The notes under the pieces were generated by a model. That model was not told where the DNA came from, searched no databases, and saw only the letters and a list, made by a program, of their open reading frames with translations. From positions 124,001 to 188,000 of the forward strand of contig NZ_DASYHI010000023.1 of NCBI RefSeq assembly GCF_035998675.1: a DNA stretch of 64,000 nucleotides, given 5' to 3'. Position 1 is the stretch's first letter. The number at the start of each line of letters is the position of its first letter. Source of the DNA: Telluribacter sp035998675. GTDB taxonomy: Bacteria > Bacteroidota > Bacteroidia > Cytophagales > Spirosomataceae. The position numbers were made by a program, and so were the translations under genes. Shown one piece after another: positions 53,875-63,834 of this stretch.

Positions 53875-56800
53875 ATGGCTAAACCCCTCAAAAAAAGCAT
53901 TTACGGCCTACTGGCCGGACTTGCATCCATACTAATCGCTTTTAGTGCCTTTCAGTTTAACCAGTCTGAAACGCTCCTCCTAAAAAAAGGCACCCACCTG
54001 GTGCTGATAGGCAATAACCTGGGTTCACGCATGATGAACTACGGTCACTTTGAAACCGAAATGCAGGTGCGCTACCCGGACAGCCTCCTTTTTATCCGTA
54101 ATATGAGTGATCCCGGCGATACCCCCGGCTTCCGGCCGCGTTCGGCCCGTTTTTCTCCCTGGGCGTTTCCGGGGGCCGAAAAATTCCAGACCGAGTACGC
54201 CAATCCTTCGGATAGTCAGGGACATTTCGAATCGGACGACCAGTGGCTCACGCGCCTTAAGGCTGACGTAATCATTGCGTTTTTTGGGTACAGCGAGTCT
54301 TTCCAGGGCAAAGCCGGACTGGTCAACTATAAGGCCGAACTGGATGCTTTTGTAAAACATACGCTTAACCAGCGCTACAACGGAAGCACTCCGCCTCAGC
54401 TGGCCCTGGTGTCGCCCATTGCCTTTGAGGATTTGTCGGCCACGCTGGACGTGCCCAACGGTAAAAAAGAAAACGAAAACCTGGCCCTATACGCCAAAGC
54501 CATGAAGGAAGTGGCCGAGGACAATAACCGGACCGCCGGGCGGGTCCTGTTCGTAGATGCCTTTACTCCTTCTCAAAACTGGTACGCCACTACCACCGAG
54601 CCACTGACCATTGACGGAAGCCAGCTGAACGAAGAAGGCTACAAAAAATTAGCGCTGCTGCTTAGTGACCAGGTATTTGGAAAAGCCGCCCCCAAAGCAG
54701 AAGCCAACCGTGCCCTGATTCACGAAGCCGTCATGGAAAAGAACTGGATGTGGCACAACGACTACAAAATACCAAACGGCGTACACGCCTATGGCCGCCG
54801 GTTCAAGCCCTTCGGACCGGACAACTACCCGGCTGAAATTGAAAAAATCCGGCAAATGACCGAAATCCGGGAGAAAGCCGTTTGGATGGCTGCTTCGCAG
54901 GGTAAGAAAATGGACGTGGCAGCCGCTGACAAAAATACCGTGACGCTCCCCCCGGTAAAAACCAACTTTAATCCGGAAGCCAACGGCAGCCTGACCTACC
55001 TGTACGGAGAGGAAGCCCTTGAACACCTGAAGGCGGGTGAAGGCTACAAAATAGAAATGTTTGCTTCGGAGAAGGAATTTCCGGACCTGGCTAACCCGGT
55101 CCAGATGACCTTTGACAACAAAGGCCGGCTTTGGGTGGCTACCATGCCCAGCTACCCGCATTACAAGCCCGGCGATACCAAACCAAATGATAAACTACTC
55201 ATCATTGAAGACACCAACGGAGACGGCAAAGCCGACAAGCAGACGGTTTTTGTGGATGGCCTGCACGTTCCGGTTGGTTTTGAAATTGCAGCGGAGGGCG
55301 TTTACGTTTCGCAGGGTACCAATTTCATGCTCTACACCGATACCAATGGAGACGACAAGGCCGATAAAGCCGAGATACTCCTGAGCGGATTTGATGACCA
55401 CGACACGCACCACGAAATAAGCGCTTACGTAGCAGATCCTTCGGGCGCTATTTATATGGGAGAAGGGGTATTTTTGCACACGAACGTCGAAACTTCCTAC
55501 GGTACAGTACGGGCTACCAACGGTGGTTTTTACCGCTACGCGCCCCAGCGCCGCCACCTGGAACGCACCGCTCAATTACCCATCCCGAACCCCTGGGGCA
55601 TTGCCTTTGACGAGTGGGGGCAGCAGATTTTTGCCGAAACCTCCAGTCCCGATGTTCGCTGGATGCTACCCGGTACGGTCCTTCCCCTTTATGGTGAATC
55701 CCATGATAAATCGGTTGATCTCATTGAGCCGGCGCACCGGGTACGTCCCACCTCCGGCCTTGAATTTGTTTCCAGCCGGCACTTCCCGGACGAGGTACAG
55801 GGCAACTTCCTGATTAACAATACCATTGGGTTCCTGGGCATGAAAATGCATACCCTCAAGGACAAAGGCACCGGCTACCAAAGTAATTTTGTGATGGACC
55901 TGGTGAAAAGCGCCGATCGGAATTTCCGCCCGGTGGACATGGAATTTGCGCCGGATGGCTCACTCTATTTTATTGACTGGCACAACATCCTGATCGGCCA
56001 CATGCAGCACAACGCCCGTGACCCCCTGCGTGACCACGTGCACGGCCGCATTTACCGCATCACGTATCCATCACGTCCGCTGGTGCAACCCGCCAAAATT
56101 GATGGTGCCAGTATAGAGCAGCTCCTGGACAACCTCAAACTTCCCGAGTTCCGCACCCGGTACCGCACCCGCCGCGAGCTGAGGGGAAGAAATGCCTCCG
56201 AAGTACTTTCCAAGATGAATACCTGGGTAGCCCGTCTGGATAAAAATGATCCGCAGTACGAGCACCACCTGGTCGAAGCCCTGTGGGTTAGCTGGGGATT
56301 GAATAAAGTAGACCAGAAACTCCTGCGTCAACTCCTTAAGGCTAAGGATTTCCACGCCCGGGCGGCGGCGGTACGGGTACTTCGCTATACGGGACACCAG
56401 GTAGCCGACCAGCCCCAACTGCTCATGCAGGCCGTCCGGGACGATCACGGCCGGGTCAGGCTGGAGGGTTTGGTAGCGGCCTCCTGGATCGGGAAAGAAA
56501 AAGGATTGCCCATACTGGCCGAGGCCAAAAAAAAACCCCTGGATGAGTGGATGGTGGCCTCCCACGAAACCGCCGTTGCTCACCTGAACGGAGAACCAGC
56601 CCGCAAGAAAAAAGAGGACGCCGTAAAATCTACTTTGAAAGGAAAAGACCTGGCGCTGTACACCAAAGGCAAGGAAATATACGCGCGGGATGGTTTTTGT
56701 ATGACCTGCCACCAGGCCGATGGTAACGGCTTGTCGGCCTCGGGTTTTCCGCCGTTGGCGGGTACCCAGTGGGTAGTTGGCAACGAAGACCGCCTGATAA

Positions 56801-57060
56801 AAGTAGTCTTGAAAGGGTTGCTGGGACCAATTGAAGTGAAGGACAAAAAATACGCCGGACAAGTACCTATGACTCCTTTCGGGAGCATGCTCAATGACGA
56901 GGAAGTAGCCGCCGTCCTGACTTACGTACGCAATTCTTTTGGCAACAAAGCGCCGGCTGTTACTCCCGAAAAGGTGAAGCAGGTAAGAGCAGCAACCGAA
57001 AGTAAAAAAGATTTTTATGACCCTTCGAGGCTTCTGAAAGAACACCCGATGGAAAAATAA
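53875..57060 (+). CDS. SGNH-like/sugar dehydrogenase/HEAT/cytochrome c fusion (PVC-type)
   Basis: The start at 53875 (MAKPLKKSIYGLLAGLASI) gives a signal anchor; the frame is open from 53863. The order along 1061 residues is as follows. An SGNH-hydrolase-like domain comes first (about 35-270; LVLIGNNLGSRMM), without an obvious GDS serine. A dehydrogenase beta-propeller of the membrane-bound type follows (about 370-740; NPVQMTFDNKGRLWVATMPSY), with calcium-like DTNGDGKADK loops. HEAT-like repeats (about 760-900) and a C-terminal cytochrome c with CMTCH (near 942) complete the protein. Such fusions are common in Planctomycetes and Cytophagales and are thought to oxidise sugars in the periplasm. 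A hairpin terminator follows. Confidence 0.88.
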   Translation: MAKPLKKSIYGLLAGLASILIAFSAFQFNQSETLLLKKGTHLVLIGNNLGSRMMNYGHFETEMQVRYPDSLLFIRNMSDPGDTPGFRPRSARFSPWAFPGAEKFQTEYANPSDSQGHFESDDQWLTRLKADVIIAFFGYSESFQGKAGLVNYKAELDAFVKHTLNQRYNGSTPPQLALVSPIAFEDLSATLDVPNGKKENENLALYAKAMKEVAEDNNRTAGRVLFVDAFTPSQNWYATTTEPLTIDGSQLNEEGYKKLALLLSDQVFGKAAPKAEANRALIHEAVMEKNWMWHNDYKIPNGVHAYGRRFKPFGPDNYPAEIEKIRQMTEIREKAVWMAASQGKKMDVAAADKNTVTLPPVKTNFNPEANGSLTYLYGEEALEHLKAGEGYKIEMFASEKEFPDLANPVQMTFDNKGRLWVATMPSYPHYKPGDTKPNDKLLIIEDTNGDGKADKQTVFVDGLHVPVGFEIAAEGVYVSQGTNFMLYTDTNGDDKADKAEILLSGFDDHDTHHEISAYVADPSGAIYMGEGVFLHTNVETSYGTVRATNGGFYRYAPQRRHLERTAQLPIPNPWGIAFDEWGQQIFAETSSPDVRWMLPGTVLPLYGESHDKSVDLIEPAHRVRPTSGLEFVSSRHFPDEVQGNFLINNTIGFLGMKMHTLKDKGTGYQSNFVMDLVKSADRNFRPVDMEFAPDGSLYFIDWHNILIGHMQHNARDPLRDHVHGRIYRITYPSRPLVQPAKIDGASIEQLLDNLKLPEFRTRYRTRRELRGRNASEVLSKMNTWVARLDKNDPQYEHHLVEALWVSWGLNKVDQKLLRQLLKAKDFHARAAAVRVLRYTGHQVADQPQLLMQAVRDDHGRVRLEGLVAASWIGKEKGLPILAEAKKKPLDEWMVASHETAVAHLNGEPARKKKEDAVKSTLKGKDLALYTKGKEIYARDGFCMTCHQADGNGLSASGFPPLAGTQWVVGNEDRLIKVVLKGLLGPIEVKDKKYAGQVPMTPFGSMLNDEEVAAVLTYVRNSFGNKAPAVTPEKVKQVRAATESKKDFYDPSRLLKEHPMEK

Positions 57061-57103
57061 AGGCCAACCGAATTTACAGGAAAGCGGTAATACAAACCAG
57101 GTT

Positions 57104-57136
57104 CAATGGGTACTATAGCGAGTATAGTACCCATTG
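57104..57136. terminator. hairpin terminator-like element
   Basis: A perfect 14-bp stem (caatgggtactata and complement) encloses a five-base loop, 43 bases after the stop of the dehydrogenase-cytochrome fusion gene. No T run follows, so strength is uncertain, but placement between two transcription units is apt. The rest of 57137-57278 shows no gene. Confidence 0.65.
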
Positions 57137-57278
57137 CCATTTCAACCTATACCCCACCCGCAACTACCCGGCTTTCTCCTTTCGCAACCTCATATTTTTC
57201 CGTTTGGCCGTTCCCAACCGAATCGAAATGTTCCTTACCTTTAAAGTTATTTTTCCTGTTTATTGACCGGTGAGTACT

Positions 57279-60200
57279 ATGCCTGCCCAACAGCCTTCTT
57301 CCACAAAAGAAAACAAAAAAAACCGGCCCCAGCCCTCAACTACCTCTACTGAAACCCCTTTGTACCTGATCGGGGTAGGCGCTTCGGCCGGCGGTTTGGA
57401 AGCTTTACAGGACTTTCTATTCCATTTTCCGTCGGACCTGGCTGACGTGGCTATAATAATTGCGCAGCACCTGAGCCCCACCCATAAAAGTATGCTGGTC
57501 CAGCTACTTAGCAAGCAGACAAAACTCAGCGTTTCCGAAGCAAAACATAATGCCCAAATTCAGAAGGATTGCATTTATATCACTCCCCCCGACTCCGAAA
57601 TTACCATTGTCAATACTAAATTTTCGCTGGTCAAACCTCATTCTCCTACTGGTCCCAAGCCTTCCGTAGATATCTTGTTTAAGTCTATGGCGGAAGGATT
57701 TAAAGACAAAGCCATTGGTATTATTCTGTCGGGAACGGGTACCGACGGTGCGGCGGGGGTAAAGGCGATTCGGGCCAACGGGGGATTTATCATGGCACAG
57801 GAACCCCAAACCGCCAAGTACAACGGAATGCCACTGGCCGCCATTGAAGCGGGGGTCGTTGATGTAGTACTTTCTCCGGATAAAATGGGGGAAGAAATAA
57901 AAGACCATATTTTCCATCCGGGGCAATCAAAGTTGGCGGTCCAGAATGAAAATGCCGAAAGCCCCAGCCTGGAAAAAATATTCAAGCTGTTGTTAAAGCG
58001 CAGCGGTACCGATTTTTCTGACTATAAACCTTCCACCATTTGCCGCAGACTCGAAAAGCGACTGGCCGTACTGTCTATTCCTTCCGTGGACCTGTACCTG
58101 GCTTACCTCGAGCAGCACCCCCGGGAACTGGACGAACTCTTCAACGCCATCTTGATCGGGGTAACTACTTTCTTTCGGGATATAGAGGCTTTTGACACGC
58201 TTCGTAAGTGCTTTAAAGAGGTTCTGGCGGCAAAGCCCGACGGGGAAATACTACGAATATGGTGCCCCGGTTGCGCTACCGGCGAAGAACCCTATTCAAT
58301 TGCCCTTTTGCTCTGCTCTCTGATTGAGGAAATGAATAAGAAACAGTCGGTGCAGATATTTGCCACCGACATTGATGACCGTGCTATTTCTTTTGCCCGT
58401 CGGGGTATCTATCCCGACTCTGCGGTACAAAACCTGCCGGACGAAATACTAAATACGTACTTTATCAGGAATGGGGACTCCTGCGAACTACTCAAATCAG
58501 TCCGTTCCATGGTGCTGTTTTCCCGGCATGACGTTACGAATAATCCTCCTTTTCTGAAGCTGGACCTGATCAGCTGCCGCAATTTGCTTATTTACTTCGG
58601 TCCAAATTTGCAAAAGCAGGTAATTCCGCTCTTCCACTACGCCCTCAATCCCGAGGGGTACCTGTTTCTGGGAAAATCGGAGACGGTGGGGCACTTTTCA
58701 GACCTTTTTTCGACCGTTGATGGCAAGAACAAACTTTTTCAGCGGAAGCGCGGCGGAAGCCTCAACGCCATCAAGTTTTCGGCTTTAAAGGCCCAGATTA
58801 ACCCGCTTCCACAATCGGCCGTAAAAAAAGCGTCCAATGAACGTTCTATTGCTGAGCTGGTCAAGGAAACGCTCTTCAATACCTATGAGCATCCTTACGT
58901 TGTCATTAACGATTCCTTCGATATTCAGGAAGTACAAGGCGACGTTCGGTTGTACCTGTCGCTTTCGGCGGGTACCATGAATGCCAATATTCTTAAGCTA
59001 GTCAACAAGGAGCTGCAGATAGAGTTGCGGTCAGTAATTACGCAGGCCATCCGTAACCGGCTGGCTTTGAAGAGCAACATCCGGAAGTTTGACCTTTTTG
59101 GCCAAACCCACTACGTACGGGTAGTGGTTAAACCGCTGCTTTTTACGGAGGCTACCAATGAGCTTTTTGTGGTTATATTTGAGCGGCTCGACCTCCAGGA
59201 ACTATTGATGCAGGGGGTAGAGATACCCGAGCAGAACGGTGAAAACTACCGACTGATTGAGCTAGAACAGGAATTGCTGGCCACCAAAGAGCACCTGCAG
59301 ACGTACATCGAGGAAATTGAAACTACCAACGAAGAGCTGCAGTCGTTAAACGAGGAACTCCAGTCTACGAACGAAGAATTGCAGTCGTCCAACGAAGAGC
59401 TGGAAACTACCAACGAGGAGCTGCAGTCTACCAATGAAGAAATACAGGTTGCCTATACCGAACTAAAAGCCGCGAACGAAGAACTGGAGCGCAAGGAGCT
59501 ACTCCTAAAAGGCAACCAGGCCAACCTCAACGCGCTGCTTAAGAACACCCTGCAGTCATTCATCCTGGTTGATACCACCTACAAAATCATTGCTTTTAAC
59601 GCTACTTCCGAGGAAACTTTCCGTCGGCTCCGGAACCGGAAAATAAAGGTGGGTGAGTCGGTCATTGACCTGCTGGAGCCTCAGCTGCTCGAACTCTTTA
59701 TTCGGGACTTCGCTACGGTCAGTAAGGGTGAAATAGTTGCGGTGGAGCGTAAGCTGCTGGATACCAAAGGCAATGAATACTGGTTCATAGTGAATTTCTC
59801 CCCGGTTATTGATGAGGAAGGGGAAGTTAAAGTAATTTCCATTGGGATGATGGACAGTACCGAATCCAGGCGGGTCCAGCAGGAGCTGTATTCGTCAGAA
59901 AGAATGCTGGACTCGGTTTTCAACGCTACCTCCATCGGTATTTGTATCACCGACAAAGACGGACGATTTGTATCGGTCAACGACCAGTACGCCCGCTTGT
60001 ATGGGTACCAGAAAGAGGAACTCACAGGACAAAGTTTCACCCTGGTGGTTCCAGCCGAAAACCGGGTGTGGGCGCAGCTGGCCCACGATGAATTTTTCCG
60101 GGTGGGCCAGGAGTTTCCGGGGGAATGGAAAGTACAGCGCAAAGACGGTACCATTATCGACGTTTACGTTAGCGCCGAGTTGCTGGAACAACCCGACGGC

Positions 60201-63200
60201 AGTTGCTTTAAGATTACCTCCGTGCGGGACATCACCGAGAATAAACGTTACAAAGACCTACTGCTGCAGACCCAGGAAGCCGCCGGGGTAGGGGGCTGGG
60301 AAATGGACATTTTAACCCGGGAAGTAACCTGGACCGAGGAAGTTTACACCATTTTTCAAGTACCGACCCATTCCCCCATTAACGAAGAAGTACTGCTTGA
60401 GCGCTTCAACCCACCGGCGGGCGAACACCTTCGGCTTGCCATTCAGAACGCCATTGAAAAAGGAGAAACTTTTAGTCTTGAGCTGGAAAGCAAAACTACT
60501 TCCGGTACTCCTTTGTGGATAAGGGCTACCTGCAAGCCCATCCGGATACACAATAAAACGATAAAGCTCTTTGGTACTTTTCAGGATGTGACCGGCCAGA
60601 AAATATCGGAGTTTGTCACCAGGGCCAGCGAAGAAAAGTACCGGTCTATTGTTGAGAATTCCCTCATCGCCTTCTTCCTGGGGCAGCCCGATGGTTCAAT
60701 TCTGGAGGCAAACAACAGAGCCAGCGAACTATTTGGTTATACCACCGAAGAATTCCGAAAGCTGGGCCGGCAGGGTATCGTGGTGGAGGACGATGAACAG
60801 TTGCGTCCTTTGGTGAGGGAACGGTCAGAAAACGGTAGGGTGTCCGGTGAATTAACCGTGCGGACCAAAGACGGTCGGCTTATTCCCTGCCTCTTCTCTT
60901 CGGTTATGTTCCGAAACCAGTTTGGGGAAGAAACCAATAGTACCATGATGCTGGATATTTCCAGGATTAAGGAGCAGGATGTACAGCTCAGGAACCTGGT
61001 AAATGACGGCGAAGGCAGTCGTCAAAAACTGGAAAAAGCGGTAAGTGACCTGAGCAAGGTAATGGACTTTTCTCTGGATGTAATATGTACCGTTGATGAA
61101 CATGGCGCTTTTCTTGAGGTGAGTAAAGCCGCTGAGACCATCTGGGGCTATGCTCCCGGCGAGTTAATCGGGCGGCACACCATGGACTTTGTTCACCCCG
61201 AAGACCATAACCAATCAGAACGGGCGAGAGCTGATTTCCTGACCGGAGCCCCCCAAACCAATTTTGAAAATCGTGTGCTCCGTAAAGACGGCTCGGTGGT
61301 ATCGATGGTATGGTCGGCAGTTTGGGATGAAAAAGACCGGCGCCTGTACGCCATTGGTCGGGATGCCAGCGCTCAGAAATTGTCAGAGTTAAAATTTACG
61401 GAGGCCAACCAACGGCTGGAAACCGCCCAGGAAATAGCCCAGCTGGGCTATTGGGAATATAGTTTTACTACCAGGAAGCTATACTGGTCCGACCAGGTAT
61501 ACAGCCTGTTTGGCTTCGACCAAAGTACCTTATCTGACAACATTGAACTGTATACTTCCGTCATTCATCCGGACGATCGCGAAAATATTTTCCAGGAAAT
61601 TAGACAATGTATTGAGCAGCGACTGCCCATCAATATTGAACATCGGATTACCCTGAAAAATGGAATTGAAAAAGTAGTACAGGGAAGAGGTACTTTGCTT
61701 CTGGGAGAAAACGGTGAATTACTAAAAGTGGAAGGTACCATTCAGGACATAACCGAAATCAAAAATATTGAAAAAGCCCTCCTGGATTCGGAAAACAAAT
61801 ATAAGAGCATTTTCTATTCCAGCCCGCTTCCCAAATGGATTTATGAACTGGAAACTTTACAGATCCAGGATGTAAATAATGCGGCTATTTCACATTACGG
61901 GTATTCGCGCGAAGAGTTTTTGACCATGACCGTCAAAGACCTTCGCCCCAAAGAAGATGTCGGAAAACTCATTGAAAAACTTGCTACCGTAGAGAATGAT
62001 TCTATCGTTCAATTTGGAGAATGGAGGCACATCAAAAAAAATCGGGAAATCATATCGGTTGAAGTTACGGGCCATACCATTGAGTTCAACGGCAAGCGGT
62101 GCCTGCTGGTGGTCTGTAACGATATTACCGAAAAAGCAACCATTAGAGAAGCGCTTTCGGTGAGCAATGAGCGGTACAAATACGCCATAAAAGCCACATT
62201 TGACGCAGTTTGGGATTGGGACCTTACCACTGACAATTTATTGTTTGGGGATGGATATAAGGAACTGTTCGGGTATGGTATCGAAAATGAAGAGAACCAC
62301 ATACGGTCCTGGCATGGTCACCTGCATCCGGACGACCGCGACCGGGTCATTGAAAGCATAAACTCAGCCATCCAAAGCGGCGAAAAAAACTGGATAGAAG
62401 AGTACCGGTACCAAAAGGCCGACGGGAACTACGCCTACGTAGTTGACAGAGGGCTGGTTCTCCATGACCAGGACGGAAAGCCGTACCGGATGATTGGCGC
62501 TATGCAGGATATTACCCAACGCAGTTACCACCAGTCAAGGCTTAAAGAACTCAATGAAAAGCTGGCCCGACGGGCCGCCCAGCTCGTGGCTTCCAACAAG
62601 GAACTGGAACAGTTCGCGAATGTTACCTCCCACGACTTACAGGAGCCCCTGCGCATGATAACCAGCTTTCTGCAGTTGCTCCAGCGCAAGTATGCCAATC
62701 AGCTGGACGCAACCGGGCAGGAGTACATTAACTTTGCCGTGGAAGGGGCCGGCCGGATGAAAAAACTCATCACTGACCTGCTCGAATACTCCCGCCTGAA
62801 TACCAACATGGGCCGGCAGGAAGAGGTAGACCTAAACCAGGTGGTCCAGGAGGTTATTCATAACTTCCAGCCGCAGATAGAGCAGCACGAAGCGGAGATT
62901 CACCTCCATCCGCTGCCGGTTGTAAGAAGCGTTAGATTGTATATGGTGCAGGTTATTCAAAACCTGGTCAGCAATGCTTTCAAGTACCGCAGCGAAGACC
63001 TACCCCGCATTACCATTTCGGTCACGGAGGAAAAGGACGATTGGGTCATTGCGGTGTCGGATAACGGTATTGGCATTGACAAACGTTACCATGATAAAAT
63101 TTTCATCCTGTTCCAACGCCTCCACCTCAACAAAGACTATACGGGTACCGGTATTGGACTGGCTATTTGTAAAAAAATTATGGACAAAACCGGGGGGAGA

Positions 63201-63260
63201 ATCTGGGTTGAATCCGAAGCGGGAAAAGGAAGTACCTTCTATTTCACGGTTCAAAAATAA
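57279..63260 (+). CDS. giant CheB-CheR-coiled-coil-multi-PAS histidine kinase
   Basis: The frame opens at GTG 57270, and the ATG at 57279 is also suitable (1993 residues). In order it has four parts. A CheB methylesterase domain (about 27-215) shows S36 in GASAGG, the His of AQHLSP and the Asp of SGTGTDGA. A CheR methyltransferase (about 225-490) shows IWCPGCATGEEPYSIAL. A coiled coil (about 660-745) contains six NEELQ-type seven-residue repeats. At least six PAS/PAC units follow, then HisKA with H1785 in SHDLQEP and an HATPase (NLVSNAFKY, DNGIGID, GTGIGLAICKKI). It has no REC domain before CheB and no membrane segment. Similar fusions occur in non-chemotactic bacteria; the signal is unknown. 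A receiver gene follows 93 bases later. Confidence 0.94.
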   Translation: MPAQQPSSTKENKKNRPQPSTTSTETPLYLIGVGASAGGLEALQDFLFHFPSDLADVAIIIAQHLSPTHKSMLVQLLSKQTKLSVSEAKHNAQIQKDCIYITPPDSEITIVNTKFSLVKPHSPTGPKPSVDILFKSMAEGFKDKAIGIILSGTGTDGAAGVKAIRANGGFIMAQEPQTAKYNGMPLAAIEAGVVDVVLSPDKMGEEIKDHIFHPGQSKLAVQNENAESPSLEKIFKLLLKRSGTDFSDYKPSTICRRLEKRLAVLSIPSVDLYLAYLEQHPRELDELFNAILIGVTTFFRDIEAFDTLRKCFKEVLAAKPDGEILRIWCPGCATGEEPYSIALLLCSLIEEMNKKQSVQIFATDIDDRAISFARRGIYPDSAVQNLPDEILNTYFIRNGDSCELLKSVRSMVLFSRHDVTNNPPFLKLDLISCRNLLIYFGPNLQKQVIPLFHYALNPEGYLFLGKSETVGHFSDLFSTVDGKNKLFQRKRGGSLNAIKFSALKAQINPLPQSAVKKASNERSIAELVKETLFNTYEHPYVVINDSFDIQEVQGDVRLYLSLSAGTMNANILKLVNKELQIELRSVITQAIRNRLALKSNIRKFDLFGQTHYVRVVVKPLLFTEATNELFVVIFERLDLQELLMQGVEIPEQNGENYRLIELEQELLATKEHLQTYIEEIETTNEELQSLNEELQSTNEELQSSNEELETTNEELQSTNEEIQVAYTELKAANEELERKELLLKGNQANLNALLKNTLQSFILVDTTYKIIAFNATSEETFRRLRNRKIKVGESVIDLLEPQLLELFIRDFATVSKGEIVAVERKLLDTKGNEYWFIVNFSPVIDEEGEVKVISIGMMDSTESRRVQQELYSSERMLDSVFNATSIGICITDKDGRFVSVNDQYARLYGYQKEELTGQSFTLVVPAENRVWAQLAHDEFFRVGQEFPGEWKVQRKDGTIIDVYVSAELLEQPDGSCFKITSVRDITENKRYKDLLLQTQEAAGVGGWEMDILTREVTWTEEVYTIFQVPTHSPINEEVLLERFNPPAGEHLRLAIQNAIEKGETFSLELESKTTSGTPLWIRATCKPIRIHNKTIKLFGTFQDVTGQKISEFVTRASEEKYRSIVENSLIAFFLGQPDGSILEANNRASELFGYTTEEFRKLGRQGIVVEDDEQLRPLVRERSENGRVSGELTVRTKDGRLIPCLFSSVMFRNQFGEETNSTMMLDISRIKEQDVQLRNLVNDGEGSRQKLEKAVSDLSKVMDFSLDVICTVDEHGAFLEVSKAAETIWGYAPGELIGRHTMDFVHPEDHNQSERARADFLTGAPQTNFENRVLRKDGSVVSMVWSAVWDEKDRRLYAIGRDASAQKLSELKFTEANQRLETAQEIAQLGYWEYSFTTRKLYWSDQVYSLFGFDQSTLSDNIELYTSVIHPDDRENIFQEIRQCIEQRLPINIEHRITLKNGIEKVVQGRGTLLLGENGELLKVEGTIQDITEIKNIEKALLDSENKYKSIFYSSPLPKWIYELETLQIQDVNNAAISHYGYSREEFLTMTVKDLRPKEDVGKLIEKLATVENDSIVQFGEWRHIKKNREIISVEVTGHTIEFNGKRCLLVVCNDITEKATIREALSVSNERYKYAIKATFDAVWDWDLTTDNLLFGDGYKELFGYGIENEENHIRSWHGHLHPDDRDRVIESINSAIQSGEKNWIEEYRYQKADGNYAYVVDRGLVLHDQDGKPYRMIGAMQDITQRSYHQSRLKELNEKLARRAAQLVASNKELEQFANVTSHDLQEPLRMITSFLQLLQRKYANQLDATGQEYINFAVEGAGRMKKLITDLLEYSRLNTNMGRQEEVDLNQVVQEVIHNFQPQIEQHEAEIHLHPLPVVRSVRLYMVQVIQNLVSNAFKYRSEDLPRITISVTEEKDDWVIAVSDNGIGIDKRYHDKIFILFQRLHLNKDYTGTGIGLAICKKIMDKTGGRIWVESEAGKGSTFYFTVQK
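59322..59447 (+). repeat. six tandem 21-base units encoding NEELQ heptads
   Basis: Inside the giant kinase gene, six in-frame seven-codon units encode the pattern (T/S)xNEELQ. The DNA copies differ mainly at wobble bases, so the protein pattern is held by selection while the DNA drifts. The heptads continue the coiled coil between the CheR and PAS parts (residues about 682-723). Confidence 0.88.
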
Positions 63261-63353
63261 AACAGAGGCAGCTACCTCCCATAGTTTTGACCGGTATTGG
63301 TACTGATTACTATTTTTTAGTACTTTGGTTCCAATATTCACCATAGAACTAAC

Positions 63354-63782
63354 ATGTCATTTTTTCAAAAGCCCATCCGCATATTACTAGTTGAAGATAA
63401 TGAAGGTGATATAGTCCTGACCAAAGAAGCACTCTCGGAAGGGAGAATCAGAAACACGATTGCCATTGCCCGCGATGGGGTGGAAGCCGTGGAACTACTT
63501 TCGAATACCGAGGCTGAACTACCGGACCTGATCCTGCTGGATATGAACCTGCCCCGCATGAATGGCAAGGAAGTACTGGGCTTTATCAAGAACAACGACC
63601 GGCTTCGGAAAATCCCGGTGATTATCCTGACTACTTCTTCCTCCGAAAAAGACATTAAAGAATCCTACGAAAACCAGGCTAACTGCTTCATCAGCAAACC
63701 CGTAGATCTGGATAAATTTATTAAGATAATCCGGAACATCGAAGATTTCTGGATTTCAATTGTCCAACTTCCCACTAATTAA
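63354..63782 (+). CDS. Rcp1-like single-domain response regulator
   Basis: This 142-residue receiver has E14/D15 in LLVEDNEGD, phosphoacceptor D63 in LILLDMNLPRMNG, T93/T94 in VIILTTSS and K115 in ISKPVD. The NEGD opening and spacing match Rcp1-type receivers that partner with phytochrome-like or PAS kinases. It directly follows the giant CheB-CheR-PAS kinase, so it is its likely phosphorylation target. There is no output domain. A hairpin lies just after the stop. Confidence 0.93.
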   Translation: MSFFQKPIRILLVEDNEGDIVLTKEALSEGRIRNTIAIARDGVEAVELLSNTEAELPDLILLDMNLPRMNGKEVLGFIKNNDRLRKIPVIILTTSSSEKDIKESYENQANCFISKPVDLDKFIKIIRNIEDFWISIVQLPTN

Positions 63783-63785
63783 TTC

Positions 63786-63822
63786 GCGTGGAGAACCAGT
63801 ACTTTGTGCTGGTTCTCCACGC
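63786..63822. terminator. hairpin terminator-like element
   Basis: A perfect 14-bp stem (gcgtggagaaccag and complement) with a nine-base loop begins three bases after the response regulator stop. There is no T tract, so it may act with Rho or as a mRNA 3-prime stabiliser. Confidence 0.65.
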
Positions 63823-63834
63823 CTGACACTGCCC

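Noticed and set aside
56071..57045. 324-codon open frame on the minus strand
   Set aside because: Fully antisense to the dehydrogenase-cytochrome fusion gene, whose motifs are clear; low-complexity Phe/Gly-rich product without known domains.
59322..59447. Regular 21-base repeats considered as CRISPR-like array
   Set aside because: Repeats are in frame, have no spacers and encode coiled-coil heptads within the giant kinase.
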